From Porodaedalea pini (taxonomy: Eukaryota > Basidiomycota > Agaricomycetes > Hymenochaetales > Hymenochaetaceae): 64,000 nt of DNA. The DNA lies in the NCBI GenBank assembly GCA_002794775.1, contig NBAY01000080.1:1-64000 (forward strand), read 5' to 3'. Under the pieces are notes generated by a model that was given only the letters and a program-made list of their open reading frames with translations, made no database searches and was not told where the DNA came from. A program made the position numbers and the translations under genes. Below, piece after piece: positions 23,929-35,500 of the stretch. Position 1 is the stretch's first letter. Each line of letters begins with the position of its first letter.

Positions 23929-24260
23929 TCTGGCTATGCCATGCGATACCCCTTGGTTCTGAATCATATTTTTTTCTTCATTTCACGAGCTTTTGCAGCT
24001 CCGTTGTATTTGAACACTCCTTATGAATTAATGTCGGTGTTTGGCTACAGAGTAAGTCCTTGTACATCGTCGGATAGCTACTTTATTGCAAGCGAATTAT
24101 TGGAATTTTTATGCATTTCCTCGTTTTGTTTGTGGCGCGAAGCTGTGAATCGTTGACTAAGAAGAGCAATGCATTCACACAGCATCTATACTCAAGGCCG
24201 CCGACTTCCTCTGTTCATCTTTGCTACAAACCATCACTTTGACCTCGAGCAGCAGCTGCA
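23929..24260. other. Intergenic region
   Basis: About 330 bp holding the epsin 3' UTR and the promoter of the PIN-domain gene. Nothing else seen. Confidence 0.5.
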
Positions 24261-25503
24261 ATGACGGATGCCAAGGTACGCAGGACCTCCAGACACTCAG
24301 TATCTGTCACGTTGACGAGCTATGCCACCCGACAGGACAAGAATGCTGCCATGGCGCGTACCCTTGGGGCCGCTTTCCTCAGCCATCAAGTCGAGGAGCT
24401 TTCTAAGAAGACCATGGCCGCTGACTACCAGAAACCCAGAGAACGTCGTGGATCTCGCGGTGGTGGGCAACGAGTGCCTGCGCGCAGTGCGAAACAGCCG
24501 CGAAATGACGAGCCGAAGGGGATGCGCAGCGCTGACAGAGAGCACAGCAGCGAACGCGAGGACAGGCCTGCGGGAAAGAAAGATGCGAATATCATTGTTG
24601 TCGACGCTAGCGTTCTCGTGCATGCACTTGGTCAGCTCAAGGCCTGGTGCCGGAACAATAGGGAGGAGGTTGTCATCGTTCCGCTTGAAGGCACGTATGC
24701 GCTTCAAACTCGTTGCGGATGCCAAACTCTGCATTTACTGATTGTATTCTTCAGCTCTGAACACATTGGACCTCCTCAAGAAGGGAACAAGCCCTCTCGC
24801 ACATCGTGCTCGTGCCGCGTCTCGTATTCTCGAGCAACAAGTTGGAACGAATCCCCGCATCAAAGTCCAACGCGACGAGGCGTACGTTCTGTGGGACAAA
24901 ATCCCTTTCGCGAAGGATGAACAAGCCAATGAAGAAGCAACGTCGCCTGGTCCTCCAGAGTGGCTTCGCAGGACAATCTCATGTGCGCGATGGGAATTTG
25001 ATCACGGTGTGGCTGAAGATGGGGACGAAGCATCTGCACCGGTGATAGTCGTGGTCTGTCTAGAGTCCGCTCAGTTGCCGGATACTCCAACAGTAGCGAC
25101 GTCACCCGTTCCACTGCCGGCCCCGCAGACGTCCAAATATGAGCAGCGCTGTGCGGGCACTTTAGTGGCGCACTGGGCGAAACAGTCTGGTATACCTGTA
25201 CTAGAATGTAAAGCAACCCCTCTGCCACAGCCTCCGGGCGCTCGCCACGCCCGTGCACCATCGGACGAAGAGTGGCGCGCAAGTCCGCCCAGAACCAATC
25301 CATCTCCGCGGCCCAAATTTGCTAGCATCAGAGCCAAGGGTGCAAGCCCATATGTTGGTGAGAAACCGAATGTCTACGGTCCTGGACGCGGCGGAGGCGC
25401 TCTAGTCGAACGGCCTGCTGCAACAATGGCGATGAATGCGAGTATGATGCAGCTGAGCAAGCCTATTCGTGTCCTTGCTAGAGGCGAGAAGCTAGAGCCT
25501 TAG
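24261..25503 (+). CDS. PIN-like domain protein
   Basis: Two exons, 24261-24690 and 24755-25503, give 392 residues. After a basic, low-complexity N-terminus (RERRGSRGGGQRVPAR) a PIN-like fold begins: IIVVDASVLVHALGQLKAW carries the first acidic residue, and VIVPLEALNTLDLLKKG carries the next conserved acidic pattern. PIN domains are RNase folds. Fungal relatives with this layout include the nonsense-mediated-decay factor Nmd4 and SMG6-like proteins, but I cannot assign it to one. The C-terminus is Pro/Arg rich. The frame across the intron is kept only if the donor is GC (24691-24692); the nearby GT breaks the PIN motif. Nuclease activity is not established. Confidence 0.75.
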
Positions 25504-26662
25504 GGTTATCGCATTTCTTCAGAAGAAAGAGGTGAGCTTTCGGTCTCTTTCCTATGTCAAGTATGCTCATGAATTCTTCGCAGTCTCTGACAGTATTAAG
25601 TTCCTCGTATGTTTGTCTGCGAGGTCGGGCTGGTCTGAACAGGAAAATACTCTGTAAGATCCATATACCGTCATTGTGTAGCATATCCTTACACCGTGCA
25701 TGCGTTAGGTGCAGACGAGTCACCCGTTATCGGTTGGGATAGAAATGCTATCCGCGTAGTTTACCCGGATCACTGCCTCGCTCGTGCATCATGCATCGCA
25801 TTTTCATCTTCTTCGGTGATCGTTCTTCACGAAGTCGAACACTTCTCACCCCCTATCCCAAGCACAGGATGCATAGCTACTCAGCCTTGGCCGGCTGAGT
25901 TGCTGCGGATCATGCGAACGTTATCGCATTCGCATGCGGCAAGTTCATGTATCCGTCTACTATCTGCTTTTTGTCCCTTGAGCGTAAGAACGTTCGTAGT
26001 CACACGTCCCCGGATTGGTTGATGTCACCCATGCTCGTTCTTGTCTGTATCCCATTTTCTTCCCTGTCTTTTCTTTCTCCTTATCCATCCCTTATATGCT
26101 TTCCTTCTCACCCCTGCTGTATAGTCACATATATATGGCAGGCTCTTGCCTATGTCTCGAATAAACATATGTACGAAACAAGAAAACACGCCATTCGATT
26201 AAACTTCGGTTGTTTTACAGTAAACGGCCAATCAAAGGGGAAGAAACCGATCTTCACCCAGAACCATGATCCGGATTAGTAAGGGTATCAGCTATGCAAC
26301 CCTGACGAGCGCCTTCGCAGGAATCCGATTTTTTGCGGGAGCTTTCCAAGGTCGACTGAAGAACGTACATTGGAATGAGAGGTTCTGCGGGGAGACGACT
26401 CGAATGATTTGAAAGGTAGTTCGGAATAGTCTATCTAAGTTCGCATATCGCTATTTTCTCCCGACCCAGATTGAGCCACGATAAACTTCACACAAGCGCA
26501 AACGAAGCTCCGATAGCCCAATGTATAATACTATTGTACATGTACGCACTGTCACCATTACCTGTATTATACAGAGAAGCCGACTGAAAAGTGAAGTTTG
26601 TGAACCATGAGGGCAATATCAGGTTAACTCAAAGAAACGAAGACTTGCGTAGATCGTAGCCT
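25504..26662. other. Convergent intergenic region
   Basis: More than 1.1 kb without a supportable gene. Short open frames lack family features and splice logic. The 3' UTRs of the PIN gene and the dsRBD gene probably account for part of it. Confidence 0.5.
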
Positions 26663-28987
26663 TTACAGATCGCTCCATGCTGCTGCTGCATTCCTCGCTG
26701 CTTGCTCTTCCGCCTCTTTCTTCTTACGTTCTACGCCCTTGGCAAGGAACTTTTTGTCCCCTGTTTGCAAACAGGACGTTTGGTAAGTCACGATTTTTTT
26801 ACTGCTCTTTCTCGGATGGAATTGAAAGAAGACGTACTCAGTACTCTGCATGTCCATGTCGGACTGTGGTCTTCTCCACTTTTCTCGTACACCATTTCGA
26901 CCCGGTTTGTCAGCCCATGCTTCGCCAAGTAGCTATTAAACCCCGGCAGGAAAGAAGGAGAGGCCTCAGCAGCTGGCCAGTCGTTCTCATTACCTAGCAA
27001 TTGGTTAGTCGTTGTTTTTAGAGTAGATCATGGGAGATCTGTTTTTACATATTTTAAGTAAAGCCTGACGCGCTGCCTCTTCATCTGCACCCTTCCTTCT
27101 AGTATCTGTAGAACGGCCATACTCTTTCCCATCAACTACAAGCATTCAGTTCGCCTTAGGTAAAAAAAAATCTGCAAGCAAAATGAAGCGCATACTTGTG
27201 CAGATCGTCGTCCACAGCGGTTGATGGCCCTCGCCCTCATATTGCCGAGTCAAGTCCAAGGATGTCATTTTATACTTTGCCTGAAGATTCATCAGCCTTG
27301 TCATATAGGCTTGAATGAAAAGAATGAGCTCCATCAGAGACAAAAAGAAATCCAGGTATGACTTACCATTAGTAGATTCCCAAGGCAGTGGTGGAGGAGG
27401 ATAGATATCAAAAGGTTCTAAATTCGAGCCCTCAATTTCCTTGCCGGGTGAAGTATGTTGAGGCTCATGCGTGGCGGGCATGAGTATTTGAGGCAGCCTT
27501 CGATCCGCCATAAGCAAGGCATTCAAATTCTCGTCAAGGAGTATTAGGTCATCTGACTTGCGTAGTCCGAGTTGCGGTGCTTTCCAGGATATCCTACCAA
27601 CTGAAGAGATATAAGCTAAAAATCTCGCGAAGGAGGATCAATCGCTACCTTTGGCTCCATTGCTTTCTAGACTAATTTCGATTGTAGGTCCGTTTAACCC
27701 TAGATTGAGCAAAATCTCGCAAATTTCCTCTAGTTCACTAGCCTTGTACTGAAGAACCAACCTCGTCAGACAAAAGCATATGAATTGCAAAGGGACGCAT
27801 ACACTGACCATGCTCAGGGAGAATATATCGTCGTCATCGATCAGCGCAAAATCTGCATCTGAGCTCTACTTGGCATTTCAGCATGCAATATTCCCTAATG
27901 TCAAATTCAGACAGCACCTCGAATATATAGCATGCAAGAGCATCGTAAGCGTTCTGAATCTGTGCGGCATTGCTAAAATAATCTCGACTCGAAAGCTATA
28001 AACTCACGGGTCGAAAAGAGGATTTGACATCTCCAACCGCGGTTATCTTGAAATCTTTGTCTGTAAGAAGCTTTAGTGCCGATTGCTCGAAGGGCACGTT
28101 CTTCATCGTTTTTGAACCAGAAGATGACCTTAGAAGATAGGTCATCTTGTTGTACCACGATCTCTCAGATATGCGGATTCCTTTCAGAAATATGCACTGA
28201 TCAAGCACAGGAACTTCGCCATCGGGGAGAGGGGTTTCTCGGAACGGTCCTTGTCGCTTCGGCACTCCGACATGCTGCTGCCATTGTCCCCAAAATGACA
28301 GCCCAACGTTGGCCACGCCAGGGAGACCGACGCTAAAGTCGGCTTCGGCATCGCAAGTGGTACTGTTCCACGATATGTTCGCCCAATCTCCTGACAGAGT
28401 ACATTCTCTGACAAAAATTAAGTCATGCATTTCGACGGGTCGGCCGAGACCTCGTGCAAGCCGTGTCCAGGAAGAGCAATTGGATATCATGTAGTTCTCC
28501 ATCCCCTTAGAAGCTAACGCTTTATGGCGTGTCCCTCTACACTTCGTTATGAGCGCTGCGCCGGCTCTAGACGAGCAGGATAAGGTGAAATTGCCGCTTG
28601 CAATAAGCTGAAGGACAGGCCTTTCAGAGGCAAGTAAATACACATGCGTAGCTGCGAATAATTTGTTATACCACCTCTGATCATCTGAACGCTCTGAGAC
28701 CGTCTGCACCCAGGCGTCAAAGGTTCCAGTTGGTCTCGCTCCCGATATGCTTCCGAGATCGGCTCAAAACCGTCCGGAAAGCGCGAGCCCGCATTCTCCA
28801 AGGAGTCTGGTGCGTTGAATGCGTTGAACAGCCTCATGAATTTGCCGTCTTCTGATATGTATCCTACATCGCCGACCCGAACAAAGTCATAAGCACCATT
28901 CGGGTTTGGTTCAAACAAAGCGTAACCGAAGTTTAAGCACGAGAGTTTCATAGCATAGAGCTCATGAGGGGGTAGGTTTCGCATCAT
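26663..28987 (-). pseudogene. Paralog of the TPR gene: same head, two dsRNA-binding motifs, in-frame TAG
   Basis: The head (PPHELYAMKL, GYALFEPNPN, RVGDVGYI) and middle domain (RAGAALIT, MHDLIFVREC, VPKRQGPFRE, LDQCIFLKGIR) are clearly related to the gene at 16386-20031. Downstream exons 27865-27809 (57 nt) and 27748-27649 (100 nt) have exactly the lengths of their counterparts there. The C-terminus differs: two dsRBD-like modules, first LMNLQAKYKMTSL with KGADEEAARQALLKI, then FNSYLAKHGLTNRVE with KKEAEEQAARNAAAAW. The second-domain exon hits TAG at 27996-27998, and no plausible intron removes it; reading through gives a same-length match to the paralog. The join near 28700 between head and middle is also unclear. 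Either a recent pseudogene, a readthrough gene, or a short protein ending at the TAG. Confidence 0.65.
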
Positions 28988-29552
28988 TGATGGGCCAGAG
29001 TGTCATGAGATGCTTAGAGACCCGCATCTTTTAAAAGACTGTTATCTGCCCATCATGCTTCTCATGAAGAGGCGATGCTACATGAGGTGCACGTCGCCTG
29101 AGAGGCGATGAAGAGATATTTGGCCTGAACGAACAAGGAAACCACAGCCAAGTATTCTATAACAGCCTCCTGCCGTTGGCTTCTCATTCTGAATGGTCTT
29201 GCCTCGGGTTCAAACTCAAACGATTGAATGGTGCAGCGCCTAAAGGTTGGCAGTGTCTGCAGTCGAGTCCAAAGCATCCAGATGTATAGATCCTGCAAGC
29301 TTGACTTCCTTTTTAATACAGAGATGCGATAACACAAGCATACAAGCAGCATCCTTCAAGGGAAAAAATGGAAGTGAAAGAACGAAGGGGCCTGCTTATA
29401 TAATTTGCTCTAGCGCTCACATCACGTGACCGACCTCTTGTAATGGACTACGCGACGGTCCTCCGACAACGGAGGCAACGACGGCAACGAGAAAGGCGGG
29501 ACTGTTTTCTCGGCGACGACCTCTGAGAGGCCTCATGAATGCGTAGCAGCAT
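28988..29552. other. Divergent intergenic region
   Basis: About 565 bp between the start of the dsRBD paralog and the start of cch1. No gene seen; it should hold both promoters. Confidence 0.5.
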
Positions 29553-32500
29553 ATGGAACCCCGCTCATCACCACGTCTTGGCTCCGAACACTTACAGTCG
29601 GGGGACTTCACCTTGACGTCCGCAATTGACCTTAGCGGCACGCCAGCGGGTATCGCGTCAAGCGTGCCATCAAGTCCAATTAGCCTCACCCCTCGAGAAG
29701 GGAGCATCAGTAGACGGAGACTCAGTTGGGGAAGGATGGAAAGACAACATGTCGATATGCTTGACGATCCACTGCGTCTCGACACAAGCAACGCGCCGGT
29801 CCATGAAGACCATGAAGGCCCAGACACGGACACACCGCACGAAGATGACGCACTCGCACGCGGACGCTTCTTCAGCGAGGGCACGAATACGTCGCAGTCG
29901 TCACTTATTGCCACGTACCGGGGTAAATCGAACGCGTCCGAGTATAATGACATTGACCTGGATGACGATGAGGTACGCCTCACCTCCCTCGCCGCCGAAT
30001 CGCGCGCAAATGTAACGTCCAACGTCGATCTCGAACGCACTCCTGGTAGTGGGAGCCGAGGCAATCGGCGCAAGAGTGTGCGCTACAGCACCGCACCAAG
30101 CCCTGGCGAACGCCTGCGTTCCGTCAAGCGGAACCTACGGCGCGTGTCCCTGCGTGTTGTCAACTTTGCAGGAGTCGGACTTGAGGAGAAGGCGCGAGGC
30201 GTCCGGCTTCCGGATGACGAGGAGGAGAGCACAAAGACGCGCGGCAAGGAGCGTGCACACGAAGACGTGTCGGATTATGAGGAAGAGGAGGAGCTGCCCG
30301 ACCTCGCGGCGAGGCTGCCAATTCGAGGGCGCACGTTGGGCTTTCTGGGCTCCACGAGTCGTATACGACTCACCATGTTCCGCTTTCTTACTTATTCGTA
30401 CGTACTTTGCCGCGTGTCGTTCTCTTTATATTGGAGGAAGAAGGCTAATGCGTGTCATGGCCGCTCTTCCTAGCTGGACCGAACCCGTCATTCTCCTTCT
30501 CATTGTGTTCAATGCCATCGTGCTCACTATACAGTCTGCGCGCTCGCTCACTCTTCCTGACGTGGCGGCAGGTGATTCGCTTCCAGCCCCCGTGCACGGA
30601 TATTTTCACGCCTGGGAGGATTATGCATTGTTTATTCTTTTTATCTTGTTTACGTGGGTTTCTCTATTTGTTTAGTTTTCGTCCAGCCTGCTGAGAATAT
30701 TTGCTGCAGCTTAGAAGCATTCGCGCGTATCGTCACCTCCGGGTTTTTGCTCGACCCCGAAATACCTATTTCAGCGCTCTACAAGGGCCTCTTCACATAC
30801 GCTCCATCATCGGCAGTCTCGCGCGATGCGCAACCCAGCTTCTCAATATCACAATCGAGCTCATTCGCATCAAGTCTGACCCGCAGCGCGTCCCAGCGCA
30901 GCGGGGCACCGAAGCTGAATACTATTCTCCGCCAGCTGCGCGAAAACATCGTGCGCCCGTTCGCACTCGCACACCACCGGAGACCCTCTGGGTCCATGTC
31001 ACTCTCTCTGTCAGCTTCACTTGAACCACCTTCTGGGGCCGGGAGTGCTGGACGGCAGCGCTCCTCAAGCCTTCTCCAAGAGAAAGGCATGAACGGCGCA
31101 GCGCCTTTGTCTGATCCATCAGACACCTTTAATGAGAGCAATAACGTTCCTCCACCGCGCCATTTGCATGATCCGCGTGATGCGTCAAAGCCAACTTTTT
31201 TTGCTCGTGCAATGCGTAGTGCAGCAACCGAGGCGCCTGACGACGCAACGGGCACAGGAGGCAAGTCCGGGAAGGAGTACCTCGGCTTACCGTTCCGATT
31301 GACGGTATACACTGCGCAAGATCACGTCACGCGGAACGTGCCCTACCTGCGCCATTCGTGGAATCGGATCGACTTTATTGCGATAATTGCGTTCTGGATC
31401 ACGTTTGTGCTTGCGGAGGTGGGCGCAGAGCGCAGTTCAAGAAAGCATATTGCTGTCTTTCGGGCGCTGAGCGTGCTGAGAACGAGTCGACTGCTAGCAG
31501 TCACAAGTGGTACAACGGTACGAATATTCTCTCAAGATTGTAGTTTGATTAATTAATATTGTGCATGTAGACAATCATGAGATCTCTGAAACGTGCTCGT
31601 CCGCTCCTGACCAATGTCGCATACTTCGTGCTCTTTGCTATAATCTTATTTTCGTGCGTATCTATGTTCTGTGTTGCTTGCGATACACTCACGTACCTCT
31701 GCAGAATCATCGGGATCCAGTCTTTCAAGGGCTCCTACAGGCGTTCATGCTACTTTCAGACGTCTTCAGGAGACGACATTCAGCTTAACCAGCGCTGTGG
31801 GGGCTACATCGATTCAGCCTCTCTTAACGTAACAGGATACCAGATGCGAGACGGGTCGATCAGCACAACGTCAAAGGGTTACATCTGTCCGTTGGGCCAG
31901 TTTTGCAAAGTACGTACGATTAAACATGCGGTGAACATATTAGTGTAACAAACTTTCCAAAAGGAATTGGACAATCCGAATGCAAATATACAGAGTTTCG
32001 ACACGATTTATTTTGCGGCGCTTGAGGTCGTCATTGTTGCATCTGCAAATGGGGTGGGTCTGAAAAATATCTACCTTAAACTCATGCTGATGGTGCTTAT
32101 AGTGGTCTCCCGTGATGTACGACATGATCGACGCGGAGTTCTTTGTCTCCTGCTTCTTTTTCATCGTGTGTGTGGTGGTCTTGAACTTCTGGCTTATCAA
32201 CCTTTTTGTCGCTGTCATTACGAACACGTTTTCGGCCATTCGAAAGGACACGCAGAAGAGTGCATTCGGTGCTGCACCGTAAGTACCCTGGCACACATTT
32301 GTAACAAGCTGATATTAAAACTGTCTTCCTTCACAAGACTAGGTCCAATTGTTCTCGATAACGATGATGACTACAGCGTGCTCGACGGGCGATCTATGTC
32401 AGGTACAAGCGCAATAAAACAGTGGTATGACCGCACAAAGTGGATTTGGGTGCTCTTTGCATTGGCCTCTGTCGTTCTTCAGGCGACACGTTCTGCGGAG

Positions 32501-35500
32501 TCCTCCGACGAACACCTTCGCATCCTCGAATGGGGCGAACTCGCTCTCACGTTTCTCTTCGATATCGACATTGCGTGGCGCTTCCTTGGTTACCTCCCAC
32601 GTTGGCGTACGTTTTTCGATCATGGGAATAACTGGCTCGACCTTTTGCTGGCTGTGGGCAGCACCGTCATCCAGCTTCCGGTTATTCGAGACTCGGATGT
32701 ATATCCTTGGCTTACAGTCTTCCAGCTCATGCGGTTTTATCGTGTGATCCTAGAGGTACCGAGGATGCGTCCGTTGTTGGTGAGTTACTATATCGATCCA
32801 AGACAGGGAACTGTGCTCATATTTAATGTGAAGCTCACTGTATTCGGGAACCTCTACAGTCTGGTCAACATGTCGCTATTCCTCATCCTTGCAAATTTTG
32901 TCGCGGCGCTCGTCGGTGCTCAATTGTTGCGCGGCGATATGTCCAGCGACATAACTATGAATTTCGAAGAGATCTACAACTCCTTCCTTGCTATGTATCA
33001 GGTGTGACCTCCCTTTCTGCTGACTTCTGAGAATAGGCTTCTTGACTTATGAGCTATCCAGATTTTCTCTTCGGAAAACTGGACAGACGTTCTGTTCAAC
33101 GCTTCGGTCGCAGAAGTGCCATTGAGTCAATCTGCCCTTGTTGCCCTCTTTCTGACCATATGGTTTCTTTTCGCGAACTGTTTGTGCATTTTCTTACCGG
33201 AGTATCATATGCTGTGTATTGACCGATGCTTCTTATAAGTTATCCTCTTGCAACTTTTCATCGCCGTTATCAACGAGAACTTTGATGTCGCGGAGGAACT
33301 GAAGAAGGGCAAGCAAGCAACGAACTATTACGCCATGCAGCAGCCCGTGGAGGCTTCGCCAGCGTGGCTTCGACGGCTGAATCCGTATCGTTGGTTCAGA
33401 GCGAACCCGAAGTCGATCGCCGTCGAAAACCTGCCCTCTAATCTTATTCTGCCTATGCAGAAAGCTGTTATTCAAGACAGTTCGTTCAACGCGGACCATT
33501 CAACTGCAAGTGTGCGTATATCATCTTCGACTTTTATATCTGCTTTCCGACTGCATTACGAAATACGTGGGGCTGACGCCATGAGTTCCCATAGTTGAAA
33601 AGAGGAAAGAGCTTAATCAAGGGACATTATACGAGCAAGTCGATCAGTGCGCTTCAGCGGCTCTTCGCTAGCGAGAATAGGTCCAATGACGTCCCGCTTG
33701 CGACTCTTCGAGCGGCACGGCAGGAATCCGTTGGTCCACAAGATCCGAACGATGAGGAGCTCGAACGACATCTGTAAGTACTCGGTGACTTTCCGGTCTC
33801 AAACGTTTTCTCTGAAAAACAAGAAAGTGAAATTCTAGCGTCAATTAATGCAGACGCGCAAGATGCTCAGGATATTAACGACGTACTTTATGAGCGACGT
33901 GCGCAGAAGGCCGACTTTATCCGGGCCCACCCGTCTTATGATAAGACCTTTTGGATTTTCTCGCAGAAGAGCAAACTTCGTCAGTTCTGCCAGCGATTGG
34001 TTCAGCCCGCAAATGGCGACCGCATATTTGGCGTTCCGCATTCGCCAATAGCGCACTCGCTTTTTCAGCTCGTCCTTCTACTCACCGTTATCGGTGGAAT
34101 AGTGGTCGAGGCCATCGCCACACCGGTCTACCGCAAGAACTTCTACAGCGAACATGGTGAGATAAGAGGCTCGTGGTTTGATATCGCAGAAACGACATTT
34201 GGGCTGGTCCTTTTTATCGAGTTCCTTATAAAGCTTGTGGCGGACGGTTTCACATTCACACCAAACGCGTATGTTCGAAGCATCTGGAACGTGTTGGACC
34301 TCTTCATCCTTGTCGGACTTGTGGTCAACGTCACTACAGGTCTAATCTTCGTAGGCGGTCTCAGCCGGTTTACTCGGTCGCTGAAGGCTCTTCGAGCTCT
34401 GCGTCTGATCACGCTCATCGAAAAAATGCGTTCAACCTTTCAGTCGCTTATCATATCCGGTGCAATCCGTATCCTGGACGCCGCCATGCTTGCAATCCTG
34501 TACATGATTCCATATGCTGTCTGGGGACTGAACATATTCCATGGGCTGTTGAATGAGTGCAATGACGGAGACGCTTCAGGTCTCAGTGATTGCGTCAACG
34601 AGTTCCAGAACTCCGTTGTTGGAGATGGAGACGACGCCGTATTTCCCTTCCTTGCTCCGCGCGTTTGGAATAATCCTTCGCCATCGACGACATTTTCTTT
34701 TGACAACTTCCGCTCGTCTCTGTTAATCCTGTTCGAGATCGTCTCTCTGGAGGGCTGGATAGATGCTATGAATGTGGCGACAAGCGCGGTAGGCGAGAAT
34801 ATTCAACCGCAGACGAATTTCGCCCAAGCGAACTCTCTTTTCTTCCTTATCTACATTCAACTCGGAGCTGTTGTCATCTTAACACTTTTCGTCAGGTATG
34901 TTCCCATCTTCTCCAGTTGCTTCCATGTTATTAATTGATACACAGTATTATCATCGGGAACTTTTCTTCAAAAGCGGGACTTGCTCTATTAACCCGAGAG
35001 CAACGAGAGTGGATCGATCTGCAAAAGCTGATCAAGCGCCAGAGACCTTCAAAGCGGCCCAAGTTAAGACCCAAATCGCGATTCAGAGCATGGTGTTACG
35101 ACAGAGCTGTTCACAAGCACGGGTGGTGGTCCCGAACGATGACTTTTCTCTTTATCATCCACATTCTTGCCCTCATGTGCGTATCTTCTGGAATACGTCA
35201 TTGTATCTGGAACTGACTTTGCTCTGATAACGGTAAAGGACCCAAACTCTATCAACTCAAGACGATGTTGATGAGTTACGAAGTCCGTCGAACCAAGAAC
35301 TTCGTTGTTTCCAGTCACACTAATTCTTTTCGGATTTCCAGATAGCTGGTTTTTTGCCATCACCCTCATCTACGTGGTTGATATCATCGTACGCTGGTCT
35401 GGGCTTGGCTTCCGTAGTTTCAAGGCCAACGGATGGAATATCTTTGATGTCATTGTTGCTGTCGGGGCACTAGTAACGACTGTGATCGATCGGCTAGGTT

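Noticed and set aside
27996..28010. A 12-nt intron (GTGAGTTTATAG) that would remove the TAG
   Set aside because: It keeps the frame exactly but is far too short for a spliceosomal intron.
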